The position numbers and the translations under genes are program-made. From Umbilicaria muhlenbergii (Eukaryota; Ascomycota; Lecanoromycetes; Umbilicariales; Umbilicariaceae), in the NCBI GenBank assembly GCA_000611775.1, contig KK106985.1, forward strand, positions 911,982 through 975,981: DNA of 64,000 bases, in the 5' to 3' direction. Of this stretch, positions 42,124-53,877 are shown piece after piece. The first letter of the stretch is position 1, and each line of letters begins with the position of its first letter. The notes under the pieces are model-generated. The model had not been told where the DNA came from. It saw nothing but the letters and a program-made list of their open reading frames with translations, and searched no databases.

Positions 42124-44589
42124 ATGGAGATGCAACCGCTCGCGGGGAGGCCTGATGGCATGGATGAACGACTCCTAAATCCGTCGGAGCATCAACCGAG
42201 CCGGTTCAGCATATGGGATCGTCTGCGCCGACGGTTTTCTGGGTGGCGAGGCGGTTTTGTTGGATGTGCTTCGTTGGTCACCTTGGTGGCCCTTTTCAAT
42301 ATCACCTTTACCATCTGGGCTGCTGCCACACATGGGGTTTCCGGAGGTATCGGTACACTGTACAGTGGGAAGTGCACTCGGACATCAAGTTTGAGCACAT
42401 GGGCTCATTATATAATTAACGTCTTGAGCACGCTTATGCTAAGCAGTAGCAACTACTGTATGATGACCTTGATCCTAATCACAGAATGACCTATGCTAAA
42501 CTGTGGGGAATAGGCATGCAACGACTTAGTGCACCAACTAGAAAGGAGGTCGATAAAGCACATGCTAGAAGGATATGGCTAGATATCGGAGTTCCTGGAG
42601 TTCGGAATCTGCGCTACATCAATCCGCGTCGTACAATGCTATGGTGCTTACTTGGGCTTAGCAGTGCTCCTCTACATCTACTGTCAGTACTGTATCTCCT
42701 GAACGTATCCTGTATGGGAAACTTCGCTTACTGCCGCACCAGCTACAATTCCGCCATCTTCTCCCAGCTCACTCCTAATGCCTATAATGTATTTGTAGTT
42801 CAAGAAAACTTTCTGACAGGTGCTGCCCTCAGTCCCAGTCAAGTGGCAGGACCTTTGGTTGGTGGCCGTCCATATCTTTACCGTCGAAACACGACTCAAG
42901 AGATTGAATGGATGCGAGATCAGCTTGATGACCTCCAGCGGCTCGAAAACGGTGATTGCATCAAAGCATACTCGAATCCCCTTATTAGTACGAGAGGGGA
43001 TGTCTTGGTTGTCACATCCTACAGCAGCTCAAACTCATCACCATGGTTGTATTTGACGGGCGCTAACAATCAAGGGTAAGTGAGCCTCACAGGCTGCCAG
43101 GATACAAATATCTAATCTGATTTAGGAATTCACTTTGTTGGATGTGCAATGATGAAACGTTATTAGATCAATGTGACACCACTGCTGTCTTTATCGAAGC
43201 TACGACTTGGACTCTCGGACCTGAACATTATCCAGCCAGTTATTGCTTAAGTAAGCTTACTCATGAGCATTGCAATCTTCAGTTCTCACTTGGTATTCTG
43301 CTCTTTGTGATCGCTTGCAATATCATCAAAGCTGTTTGCATGATCAGCACTGTCGGGGTATTTGATACTCCAGCCTTAGTCACAATCGGAGATGCTATCG
43401 ACAGCTTTCTTCGCGCACCTGATACCACGACAAAGTGTCTTGGCATTACTAGTAAGACAGACATTGACAAAGGCCGATGGAATACGACGGTACTAGTACC
43501 TCAAAAGTGGGAGGTTACCCGTCGCCGGTGGTTTTCTGCCGCCAGCGTAAGGCGGTGGATAACCTGTAACGGCTTGTATGATGCTAGATTCTCACGCACA
43601 AATGCAAGTACTAATTCGGACCTAGATGCGTTATTGGGCTTGGAGTCAGCTCGTATTTCCTCGCAGTCGGACTTTCGCAGCTTCGATATTATGGCGTCGA
43701 TACCAGTATCTCCGGTCTTTGGAAACTAGGTTTTGGATCGATAACAGAAACTGGACTCATCCAATGGCCAATCAACGGTTTTGAAGCAAACGTGCTTCTG
43801 GCTAACTTGCCGCAACTGATTCTATCCTTGTTATACTTGACATACAACGGCCTCTACACATGCGAGCTTGTCGCCCGCGAATGGAGTCTGTATGCGATGC
43901 AAAAAAGGTCGCTTCGGGTCACGATACCTCAACCTGGAAGCCAGCAAGTGTCGACTTTCTGGCTGGGCTTACCTTACGTTTGGGCCATCCCGCTTCTCTT
44001 TATATCTGCTCTCCTTCACTGGCTCTTCTCCCAGAGTATCTTTCTCGCAGACATTGACTACTCCGGCTACGACGGAGAAGCCATTCCCCTGGAACATTTC
44101 ACCGGAACCAAGACAATCACCTGTGGCTATTCATGCATTGCTATAATTGCTTCCATCACAGTGGCGGGACTCACTGTGGTTGTGGGTATCCTGAATGGCT
44201 TCCGTCAATACAATGGCAGGATGCCACTCGTCGCAAGCTGCAGTGCCGCAATCTCAGCGGCGTGCCATCCTCTTCATGAGGAAGAAGACATATCGTTGAA
44301 GAAAGTCCAATGGGGAGTCGACGGCGAAGTTGATGGCTACGGTCACTGCTCATTTAGTAGCCGCCATGTCACATTGCCACTCGATGGAGTAGACTACGTT
44401 GGCAACAAAAACACTTTGTACCCTCAGAACACCAATCCTGGGAACATTAATCCTGAAAACATCAACCCTGGAAATATCAATCCTGAAAACACCAATCCTG
44501 AAAATGTCAATCCTCACAACTCACACCTTCAGGGCTCATACCCCTCAAGCATGAACCTTGAAGAAAGTCATCCTCATGAAATGTATTAA
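42124..44589 (+). CDS. DUF6536-type multi-pass membrane protein
   Basis: Predicted 766-aa fungal membrane protein of unknown function. Exons 42124-42457, 42514-43075, 43126-43607 and 43667-44589 close exactly in frame. The N-terminal block matches the family pattern I know for DUF6536: RRFSGWRGGFVGCASLV, GGIGTLYSGKC, HYIINVLSTLMLSSSNYCMQ, LSAPTRKEVDKAHA, WLDIGVPGVRNL and SSAPLHLL. At least six hydrophobic helices follow, for example FSLGILLFVIACNIIKAV, NLPQLILSLLYLTYNGLYTC and VWAIPLLFISALLHWLF. WKLGFGSI is the conserved block after the third intron. The C-terminus carries a degenerate six-residue repeat (NINPEN/NINPGN, 44415-44520). The 3' LTR of the copia element ends only 138 bp before the ATG, so that LTR probably forms part of the promoter. 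Confidence 0.88.
44412..44522 (+). repeat. Minisatellite coding for N-x-NP-x-N repeats
   Basis: About six copies of an 18-bp unit (AATCCTGAAAACATCAACCC-like) inside the DUF6536 gene, all in frame. Confidence 0.85.
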
Positions 44590-44641
44590 GCTTCCTTCTG
44601 TTGCATCTCGCCGTTCACCATCACTGCAGACGTCGTATTTG

Positions 44642-44740
44642 TGCAGGGGTTTTAGCAAGCAGAGCAGTCACATCATGTGAAAGCAAGGGCTTATCTCAGA
44701 GCAAGATTCTTAACTATTTTGCATGATTTTTAGCTATTTT
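44642..44740 (+). repeat. Diverged solo-LTR relic
   Basis: GCAGGGGTTTTAGCAAGCAG, AGCAGTCACATCATG and TCTTAACTATTTTGCATG align with the copia LTR segments GCAGGGGTTCCTAGCAAG, AGCAGTCACGTCATG and TCCTTAACATGTAT. The rest is lost. Confidence 0.55.
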
Positions 44741-44767
44741 ACATCTATTTTGTATGTAATGAAGCCC

Positions 44768-44845
44768 TGTTTATAACGAAGTGAAACCTTATAAAATTAA
44801 CTTTATTATAGAGAAACTTTACTGTACTACTGTATAGGGGTGAAT
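44768..44845. repeat. Possible Tigger/pogo end relic
   Basis: CTGTTTATAACGAAGTGAAACC resembles the TIR segment CTGGTTATAACGAACTTGG at 29.4 kb, and TTTACTGTACTACTGTA resembles an opposite end. Short and degenerate. Confidence 0.4.
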
Positions 44846-46289
44846 AGAGGGCCTGCCGCCTTCTGAAGCACCGGCACGGTCGCATGACGCGCGTTGCCCG
44901 TTGAGATGAGGGCTAACGAGAAGGGGCAATTCGCCAGGACGCAGAGTACGGAGTATCAACACCCGGCCACACCAACCACGGCTAAGAGATCAGATCCGCT
45001 CCATGCATTGAACGAGTTCATAACCAGGGCTTGAAGCTCCGCCTTCCAAGGTCTAATAATACGAGGGAGTGCAGTGGAAGCGCGGAGTGGCGGGTGGTGA
45101 AGAGGTCAACGAACTGTCGTACGAATCGAAAAAGCGCAGTATAAGTGGCGATATTCTCAACGTGTAATGAAACATCAATCGTGGAAAGAAACTGTTGGAG
45201 AAACATAAAAATACGTACCCACTACTCCACTCTCCTCCGCACATCACATCCTACCACCCCAGCGTAAAACACCCTCACACACCAGTTGCCTGGAAAACCC
45301 CCTCGCTCGTATCCATACCATCGCAATGCGTCTCAGCAGCCTATAAACATCCAACCCCCACGTCCCCGTTTCCGGATACGTGACTTTGCCTCGCACCACC
45401 TCAGCCCTAGCAGCGTCCTTCAGCTGGACAAGGGCCCTCTTGTGTCCCGGGGGTTCAGGTCGCGGTCGGATATAGTGGGGAAGGGGAGGACGGGGATTTG
45501 GGCCAGCGACAGTTGAGAAGTGAGTGCTGTGCCGCTGGCGTGCGTGAGGGGGCGGAGTAGAGGAGAACAAGGTATTGTTGGGGGCGAAATGATGCCGCAG
45601 CCGACAGGAGAGGAGGGTTCCGGTCGGTCCGGTACTTGAATCGAAAGGTGTGAGGAGAATGATACGATGGGTGGCGTACGCTGGGGTTGTTTACTAGTTT
45701 CGAGTGCGTATATGCAACGACGCGCAACGCTCCGTACAGAATAGTCGCTCACGCTTCACAACGAGCAGCCGAGACCTCGACGCCGTCTACGCTAGGGAGC
45801 GTGCAGTAGCACAGTATCTCAACCAACCAGGGGTTTCTCTGCACGCAGCCGACCCTTTTCGCATGGGAGGAGTGTTTCCTGAGCAAAAGACCGACACGCA
45901 CAGCTGTGCAGGCCTGAAGCCCCCATTGCCTTGTGCATGACGATGGAACTTGAGCTCGGTGTTAATTCAGGAAAGAAAAACATGGCTCAGCGCAGATTAA
46001 TTTAGCAGAATATACCAAGCATGTATAATGCGCAATTACCTAGTCATATTAGCATTGAAGATGAACCATTGAAGATGAAGATATCGCAGTTAGATGACCA
46101 AGTCCAGTAGTTGAAAAGACCGAGAGCATCGCCATCTTCATGATCGTAGCTCTCCACCAGCCCGTGCTCAAAACTACCCCTAACCCCCCGATCTCGCGTA
46201 CATCTCCTCCCGAAGCCAAACCCACCAACTCCACGACACTCATCCACAACTTTACCTCCTCCCCGTCCCTCCCCCTTCAGCCCTCCAAG
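44846..46289. other. Spacer with dispersed-repeat copy
   Basis: Contains repeat copy B (45030-45330). Otherwise only short frames; the CT-rich stretch before 46290 looks like the leader of the bL33m gene. Confidence 0.5.
45030..45330. repeat. Dispersed repeat, copy B
   Basis: Diverged direct copy of 35325-35650; see there for the matching blocks. Confidence 0.7.
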
Positions 46290-46773
46290 ATGGCGAAAAA
46301 AGGTACCATCTCCTCCTCCCTACCCCTCCTCTTTCCCCCCTACGCTCCCTGTGCCCTCTCCTACTCCGTTCCCGGCTCCTCGCACCCCTACTAACCCCCC
46401 TCAACAGCCAAATCCCGCACCATAGCCGTACGCCTCATCTCCATGGCCATGACAGGCTACTACAAGACCTACACACGCGCCCGGCAGCACCGGCCATTGA
46501 GTATGATGAAATACGACCCCGTGGGTACGTCTACCACTCCCTCGCCTCCTCCTCGTGTCTTCCCTCTTCCCTCCCCCGAACAAATCCTCGTGAAGAGATC
46601 CAGACGATGGAAAAGGGTCCAGGCTGCGAAAACTGGGGCTGGTAGGAGCAAAAGGACACGAGCTGGGCCCTTGGATGAGGAGGCAAAAGAGGCAGAACTA
46701 ACGCTGACGGCCCGGGTGTATAGTTCGCAAACAGGTCCTCTTTCTGGAACAGAAGCGCGGTGGGCAGCGGTGA
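46290..46773 (+). CDS. MRPL39: Mitochondrial ribosomal protein bL33m
   Basis: A 59-aa large-subunit mitochondrial ribosomal protein split over three exons: 46290-46302, 46408-46524 and 46724-46773, with introns of 105 and 199 nt. The spliced product starts [20 protein letters not shown], continues with TGYYKT and [15 protein letters not shown], and ends [13 protein letters not shown]. This is the full length and pattern of fungal bL33m (yeast Mrpl39), which is 50-70 aa. Both splice junctions restore conserved residues, so the gene looks intact. The first exon encodes only four codons plus one base, which is why no long open frame marks the gene. The leader is CT-rich. Confidence 0.92.
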
Positions 46774-47485
46774 TCCATCTCGGCCAGTGTCATCCACCGT
46801 CTAGTCTTCAAAGAACAATGCGCCGCGGGGAAAAGCGGGTTGAGCTACCGGCGTGGCATGGACGAATGCATGGATAGAAGTGTTGGCGAATCGCTGGTTC
46901 TATGAGGGCATGTGCGGTTGTCTATAAGTACGGGTTGGAAGCTCATTGCTACGAGGAGGGATACAGGGTTTCAGCAAGACAAGAGAGTTTGGTACATAGT
47001 GACTACAGTGCGGAATTGTGCGTGACGGCTGTGAGGTCGCATGCATACGCCGGCGTTGGACTTAGGATGTATGTACTTCAAATCTGCACGGTGGACAAGA
47101 GCTACTCTACTATACAAATCATGCTGGCATAAGCTTTGGTTGATTGAGCCATACATACTAGCTATCGAGACATTCCATCTATATCTAAGCGCGGAGAATC
47201 ACCCCAAATATGCGCGCTAGCTGGAAAGATATAGCAAATATGCGTGAGAAGGCAGTCGCCACACGCCTGTGCAAATGAAAAATAGGCGATAAGCGTGTGA
47301 TGCAAAGCTACAAGCAGGTAGTACTCTCAGCTCTTCAAGCAGGAAACAGCCAAGGAAAGCAGCAAGCAGTCAAGAAAGCACAACACTAATCAGACCATGG
47401 CGTTGTTGAGAGGAAGGGGCCCGTTAATCGAGCTCTTTGGAAAATCGCTCCGAGTACTCTTGCGCTAAAATCAAGATCAGTATGG
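46774..47485. other. Convergent 3' spacer
   Basis: 712 bp between stop codons of bL33m and the coiled-coil gene. Nothing recognised. Confidence 0.6.
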
Positions 47486-50400
47486 CTACAATCTAAACAC
47501 AAAGGTGAACCAACCCCTGGATACTCTTCGACTACCGCCGTGGCGTGTTGTCTTTTGCGGTGACTGTGAATCTCCGATGATCGGCCCCAACGAATTTCTC
47601 TGAGATTCGCTGACTTTCATGTTTTTCCTGGCGCGGGAAGTGGAGCCTGTAGCATTGAAGCCAGCATTGGCCGCGCTGCGTTTCAGTGTAGTTGGCTCTT
47701 TGAGAATGCCTCTTGGACTCGCCGGTACCTGTGAGGAGCTGGCGGCTTTTACCTGTGTCTTGCTCGTCTTCATACGCCCGAAAGCAGCCCCAGCAGCTGT
47801 AGGTTCGCCAAAGACAACATTCCGCCCACCATGGATTGATTCCTTGTTTGCTTGAGGAGTAGTGCTTTTTGGGGTCCTCGGGTTGCTCTCTGACACCCTC
47901 TTCGAAGCAAGCCTATGGCTTGGTTGGCCGCTGCTCGGACGACGACTTTGGACCGACGCACGGCGCGCCGACCGGGCTCTTGCTGATCCACTGATCTCGT
48001 CAGACTGGATCTGTTCCTCGCGGGTTCCATGGCTGGGTCTTTGGAGCGGCGCGTGGGTTTGTTGGGGGTTCGATCTTATTGGCGTCGGTGGAAACAAATC
48101 AGATACATCTCCCAAAGGGGACGACGGCACCGCGGATTCAATTTGCCCGACTTGTGAGAATGGTGTGATACGAGACTTGTCCGGACCAAGACTAGAGAAT
48201 GTCGTCTTCACGTTCCTGGAGTGGAAGGTGGTTTCCTCGATCTGTGACTGTTGGACGACCACTCCACTGTAATGCTGATTCTCATCCGTGGACATGTCTC
48301 GATTCGCATTCTCTTGAGAAACTCCACGATCCACCTTTCTCCTTGGTTTGTGCGGACTGCCACTTGCTGTATCAGACGCTTTGAAATCCGATGATGAGAC
48401 TCCTTTCAATTTTGCTGCTGCTGACTTCGCGTCAAGCACCGCTTGTCGGTCCTTCTTGGCGCTCATCAGCACTTGACTCAAGTCTGTCATCGCATCGGCC
48501 AAAGTGTTTGCGAGGCCAAGATTCTCATCGAAGTTCTTCAGAAGGACTTGCACCTCAGCAAGTGTCTGCGCCGCTTTGACATCGGCCTCTGAAATGGTCG
48601 CTGCTGAGTTCTTCTTTGTCGACGTGTGCTCTTGCACCAATTCCGAATTGGCCTTGACGAGGGCTTTGATCTCTGCATCCTTAGACTCTACCTCTTTCGT
48701 CAATCTAGCCCTAGCCTCGCCAAGGCTTTCCAGTTCTGCATCCTTGGATTGATTAACTTCAGCGGCGTGACGAACCTTCTCTAGCAACGAAGCAAGACGT
48801 GAGTCTTTCTCAGCGTTCCGGATCTCCAGGTTGGCACATTGGGCCCGTAGGTTGCTTGATGTTTGGTTCTGATAAGAGTTAGTCTTGTAAGCCTCATAAC
48901 GATGGTTAAGAATGAACGCGCCTTATTCTCTTCAGCGTTCTTCATTGCGGTTAACTGACGTGATAGTTCCTCGGAACGGGAATCCGCCTCGTCCTTCTGG
49001 TACTTGAGCTGACGCATTGTGTTGGCGTGCGCGTTCAAAATGTTCGTTTTCTCCCCGTTGGCCGCTTTCAAAACTTGATCTCTAATCTCGTCACAATGCG
49101 CTGCGGCTCGCTGTTCGGAAGCGGATTTCTCATCATCCAACGTTGTAAGAGCAGCTCGTAGATCTTCCACTTGAGCATTCAAGCAGTTGACCTGCTCTCC
49201 CCGCTCAGCCAACGACTGTGCCTGCCTCTGAGAAAGCTCAGCGGCTTCCTTTGCATCTTCATGGGCTTTCGCGATATCAGCTAGGAGCTGTGTGTTCTTG
49301 TCCTCGAGCTCCTTTTGCCGAAGCACTATAAGCAAGTTCTCGGTAGGCTGGGAGCGCAGTGTGGCCGTCTCAACTTCAAGGTCCGAGATTCTCTGCTGTA
49401 ACAGTTGCTCCTTTTGCTGGAGCCCATGGGAGTGTTGGCGAGCATCAGCCAACGCAACCTCACTAGCTTGTAGCCTCTCCCTTATGATCGCTTTCAATTC
49501 CCGTAGTTCAGTAACCTGCTCACACAGTGTCTGTTCGCTCTTCAGGCCGGCACTCAAAGCGTTGAGCTTGGATTGTACTTCAGACTGAAAGGCTTGCTGT
49601 CCAGTTCCGGCGGATGTTGTCTTGGTACCCCTCTCTATTGTCTTCGTGATACTGCAGTACTCGTTAAAGACATCTCATGGGAGCGGAGAAAAGGTCAGAC
49701 TCACTGCTCGGCATAATTCCGCATAGAGCTATCGAGCTTTTGGAAATCGTTAGGCGTCACCTTTTCGGAATCGCGGAGCTCCTTGATGAGGTTCGTGCAT
49801 TCCTCCAATCGCGTTTCTACTTTGATATCATTATCGGAGTTCAAAGCCACCTGACGTGTTTGGCATGTCATGAGCAGCTCGCTCAATTGGTTAGACATTG
49901 TTTGGCGATGGGTCACAACGTCTCTCATCAGCTCGTCGTGCTTATCGGAGAATTTAACCATCTCAGCCTCAAGTCGAAGATTTCGCTCCCTCTCGGCCCT
50001 CAGGAGATCCCAGTCCTCATCAAGCTGCTTCTCTTGGTTCTCGACCGTCTGTTCTAGCAGTCGAATGCGATGTTCTGCTTCTGTTCTCACTTCGGTCAAC
50101 TCAGCAAGCTTCTCGTCCTTGACATACTGATGGACTTCTTTCATCGCAACGTCGATGCTGGCTTTGTCATCGTTGATCTCATCTTGTCGGACTCGGATAT
50201 AGATAGAATCCTGCTTGAGCTGGATGTGGTCTTTGGAAAGCCCACTGATTTGTTCGGTGAGCTTGCCGAGTTTCGTCTGCCAGACTACCATCTTCGACTT
50301 GTTATCGTCCAGTTCAGCTTGCTGCCCCCCTGCACAACGCTGCATCTCGTGTAGTCGAGTCTGAAGCATGCCATTGGCCTTTTGCGTGCGCGTAAGCTCT

Positions 50401-51679
50401 ACAGTGGTGGATTTTAGCTGACTTTCTGCGATCTTCCTTTGGCGGTGTTGGGTCTGGTATCGTAGCCAAAGCGCTTGCAGGAACTGGTCTTCTTCCGTTG
50501 GGGGCTCAATGGCAATTGATGTTGCAGGGTCTTGCGCTGATACAGCCTCGATAGACTGTACAGGAGCTTTCCCAGCTGCAGACTTATTCTTCGTGGCGGG
50601 CTTATTTTTGGTGACCTTTCGTCCAGGTTGAATGGTTTCTTGACGTATGTTTGTTGTCAGCTTATGAGTTCCATTATGGACAATTTGAGTCGGGCGCAAT
50701 TGACGCAGCGAGGAGCCCATTACATCCTCAGCAACGACGTCTTTATGGAGTGGTACACTGTCGATGCTCGCTCCATCACGCCCGTTCTGACTTGGTAGTC
50801 CACCAGCCTCAGGTAAAGACTGGTTCGTCTGCTGGGCGATTCCGAGTTGAGTGGCTGTTGCTGTAGACGAATCGGAAGTTGTTCGTAGAATGGGTAAGAT
50901 ATCCTTAGTAATGGCTGATTGTGATTCCTGCGCAATGCGGGGAGGATCGCAATGGGTTTTGCTTGAGGTGTGCTCACCTAACTCCTGAAGTACCTCATCT
51001 TCACGGTTATTCAGTGGTGCTGTTGTCCTCAGTTGGGTATTGGAGTCTCCAACCGGCTTGTTGGATCGACTGGACGGTCGGGAATTTGGTCGCGCTTGAT
51101 GGGAGTTGCAGGCCACGGAGGCTGAAAGGTTGCTTCCGCTCTGCTGCTGGACTTGACTGCAACTCGACCTCGACTGTAAAGATTGAGGTGATACTAGGTG
51201 GCTGTTAATGTGGTCGAGTATATGTATTTGATGATACACTTACTGGGGTCGTCAGGCTTCGTTATTGCAAGTTTCCGTCCGCCTGTGAGATCCAAGGCCT
51301 TCGGAGGTGGTGCCTTCCTGAAAGTGAACCCAGTCTGGATATCACCTTCCGCTGACACCGGCCTGGTGAACATGGCTTTGAAGTGCCTTTGCTGACTGAT
51401 TGACCGAAAAGGAGCATTCGTGGTGCTGTTCATCGGTGAATGCTCCCGAGGGTCCGTTGTCGCCCCCTGGCAACAGAGATCCAAATCGTCGATCTGCGTT
51501 TCGGTGATATGCGTTCGGTGACTGTCTTGGTCGAAGGGCAGGGTTTCGTCGATATCTTCATCGGTCTCAGGTTGATCGTGTGGCCCGTCGTGTTGGATTG
51601 AATCTAGTAGAGCCTCGGGTACTTTGAAGAAAGCGAAGTCATCAACCACGGGAGAGTGAGGATCAGGATGGAGCTCCAT
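47486..51679 (-). CDS. Large coiled-coil protein, function unknown
   Basis: Predicted 1,345-aa protein. Exons: 51679-51244, 51193-49705, 49651-48922 and 48868-47486. N-terminal about 330 residues are disordered, beginning MELHPDPHSPVVDDFAFFKV. From LWLRYQTQHRQRKIAESQLK to about residue 1020 it is almost continuous heptad-type coiled coil (Leu/Glu/Lys/Gln-rich). The C-terminal 300 residues are basic and Ser/Pro-rich with PRRKVDRGVSQENA, PRGILKEP and SRARKNMKVSES. The layout resembles cytoskeletal, spindle-pole, meiotic-axis or nuclear-pore-associated proteins, but no family motif decides. The last intron (48921-48869) needs a GC donor; its branch site (GACTAACTC) and acceptor are good. Without it the frame ends shortly after the junction. 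Confidence 0.75.
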
Positions 51680-52727
51680 AGTGATAGTTGGTACGTCCGT
51701 GGACTATACAAGGCTTCACACTATGGACCAGAAAGAGAAAGAGACAGAGGTGTCGTTGTAAACTGCCTGACGTGGAAGATTGTTTTTACATAGCCCTAGC
51801 GAACAGGCCTCACAGGAAACCTGCGGAGTAACTTCACCACCAAGGCTTTTGGTCGGCGCGGTCTTGACGGAAGTAGAGGCAGATGTAGATCAGCTTTGAG
51901 GAGAAACAGCTATGGAGATGTTGAGTCGAGAAGATGATGACGGAGAAAAGATGAGATAAAGTAGGGGAAAGGGAGGGGAGGAGACTGAAAGAGGGGTGAG
52001 GCAAAGATTTCGGCTCGCCAAGCCTTAGGTCAGAGGGGAACGGTAATGAGGGAACATCAATGCATAGAATATCGGGCTGGAACAACAAGAGATTGGAGAT
52101 AAGTGGCAGATAGCATTTATAGAATATCTGTGCCAATTGCCGATTCCTGGCCGGACCTTGCGGGTTTGGTTTAACATTCTTCAAGATCTCTCCACCTTTG
52201 ACAGATTGGTCAAATCCGCTTCTCAGACAGCCAGTCACTTTTTCTTTGGTACCAGGGCATACTCATCAATTGAATAGACAGGAACGGTCCTGGAGGTAAC
52301 AGCTGGTAATGTATCGATGTATTCATTGGTAGTCTAATGCCCGTGATCCTCACGGTAGAAGGTCACCTCCCACTGGAATGCCTAATGCAATCTTCATACG
52401 TTGCCGCTACCAAATCGGAGACCTTTCTGATTAGCATGAATCGGGGTTCTGCTATCTCTGACGCTTGAGCACGTAGATTCGGGACCCCGGGGATCTATGA
52501 CCTTAGCTTCTGCGGATGGACTGAGGCAATCCGTCCGAGGCATTGGGTGCCTGAAAAGCTTGCAAAAGTCCATGTAGAGCCATCGAGTACGTGAAGGCAC
52601 ACAAGCCAGGCAGGCCTCCGTTGGCATGGCCTAGTGAGTGTATTGTAGGTCTTGAAGGCATGTCCACGAGGCACACGGCCTCGAATCCCAACAGTAAGTC
52701 TGATTGGAACCCATTCAAATCCACTCG
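51680..52727. other. Upstream region of coiled-coil gene / 3' flank of TSR2
   Basis: About 1 kb. The stretch 51900-52020 is purine-rich on the + strand, i.e. CT-rich in the sense of the coiled-coil gene, and probably a leader. A 134-codon minus-strand frame here is a by-product of that bias. Confidence 0.55.
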
Positions 52728-53380
52728 CTATCTCTTCTTCTTCCCAACGACTTTCGTGAATCCATCCTCGTCGATCTCGGGTTGCGGCTTCTCTTTTGGA
52801 GCGTGAACCAGAGCTGGGGCTTCACCCATATCCACATCCTCGTTGTCGAGCTCCTCTTCTTCGATGTCGTCACTGTCCCAATCTGTATCATCCTCATCCT
52901 CGCCTCTTTCCACATGCTGGATCATCATGGCCCCTGAGCCTCTGCTTTGTCGGTCTTTCCATCTGGCGTACATTGCATCGACCATTGCGAAGTCCCCTTG
53001 CAGTGTCAACTTCCTCAGCCCCACGATCTTCGCTGCAATCTCTTGGGCACTCTCATCTTCCAGAACGATTTCGAATTCGTCGTTCATGACTTGTAATAGA
53101 AACTCCTCGACATAATCGACGTCGGCATCAGGAGTGGTTTGTAGGAGATCAGAAATTGCACCAGCGAACCAATCCCTTTTCTCGGAAGATTGTGGACCCC
53201 CCCAGGAGTTCTGAACTGCAAGCGTAAGGGCGGACCAGGTAGACAGGGTCAAGGCAATCGAGAGGTCAAACTTGGCCTGGATCTTTTCTACGTCTAATCA
53301 GCATCGTGGGTAGTTGTAATAGCCTGAAGAATAATACGAATACCTGGCGATGGGGGTAGGGCGACGCCTCCTGGAGCCAT
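52728..53380 (-). CDS. TSR2: Pre-rRNA-processing protein Tsr2
   Basis: Predicted 198-aa protein from exons 53380-53344 and 53287-52728 (56-nt intron; the spliced start is MAPGGVALPPSPEKIQAKFD). The WGG-domain is clear: TWSALTLAVQNSWGGPQSSE followed by KRDWFAGAISDLL, and VEEFLLQVMNDEFEIVLED, as in the eS26 (Rps26) chaperone Tsr2. Tsr2 receives eS26 from importins and delivers it to pre-40S particles. The acidic tail (DEDDTDWDSDDIEEEEL) and the end GFTKVVGKKK are also family-typical. Length agrees with fungal orthologues. Intact. Confidence 0.93.
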
Positions 53381-53877
53381 TTGCGGGTCGAACACTCGGT
53401 TCGGCCTTGACAGCTATCGAGTTCAAGAGATGGAGAGGTATGCTGAATATTGTCTTAGGGGGGAGTCTGCTTTGCGCCGCCGTTGGCTTTGGCGTTGTCG
53501 ATCAATAAGCCCGAGGGCCCCTACAATGATAAATCTAACTTCTGTGAGATGACGCCAGCGATCTTCGGTGCGTAGAAGATCATCAACACAACGAGTACTC
53601 CGAGTTCTTCTCGTGCAAGCACTCGCACCACTCAGAACACACCACTCTGGTCGGTGACCCTTTCTGTGGTTAAATATAATGTTCCATTTCATTCATCCAA
53701 CGTGCAGCGTCTCCCGAATGACTCTCATTTCAACTATTGCCTTTTTCCGTAAAATCACACCGCCAAGCTTGAGCTCTGTTTACAGTGTTATACTCTACAA
53801 CTACAGACTTCGTTGTAGGGCGCTCTGCGCTCCTTAACCATCTGTTGAACAGGAATTCATTCTTGCCTTAACACATC
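53381..53877. promoter_or_regulatory. Divergent promoter region TSR2 / hydrolase
   Basis: 497 bp between start codons, no repeats. Confidence 0.5.

Noticed and set aside
51834-52238. Minus-strand frame of 134 codons
   Set aside because: Lies in the CT-rich upstream region of the coiled-coil gene; no motif and biased composition.
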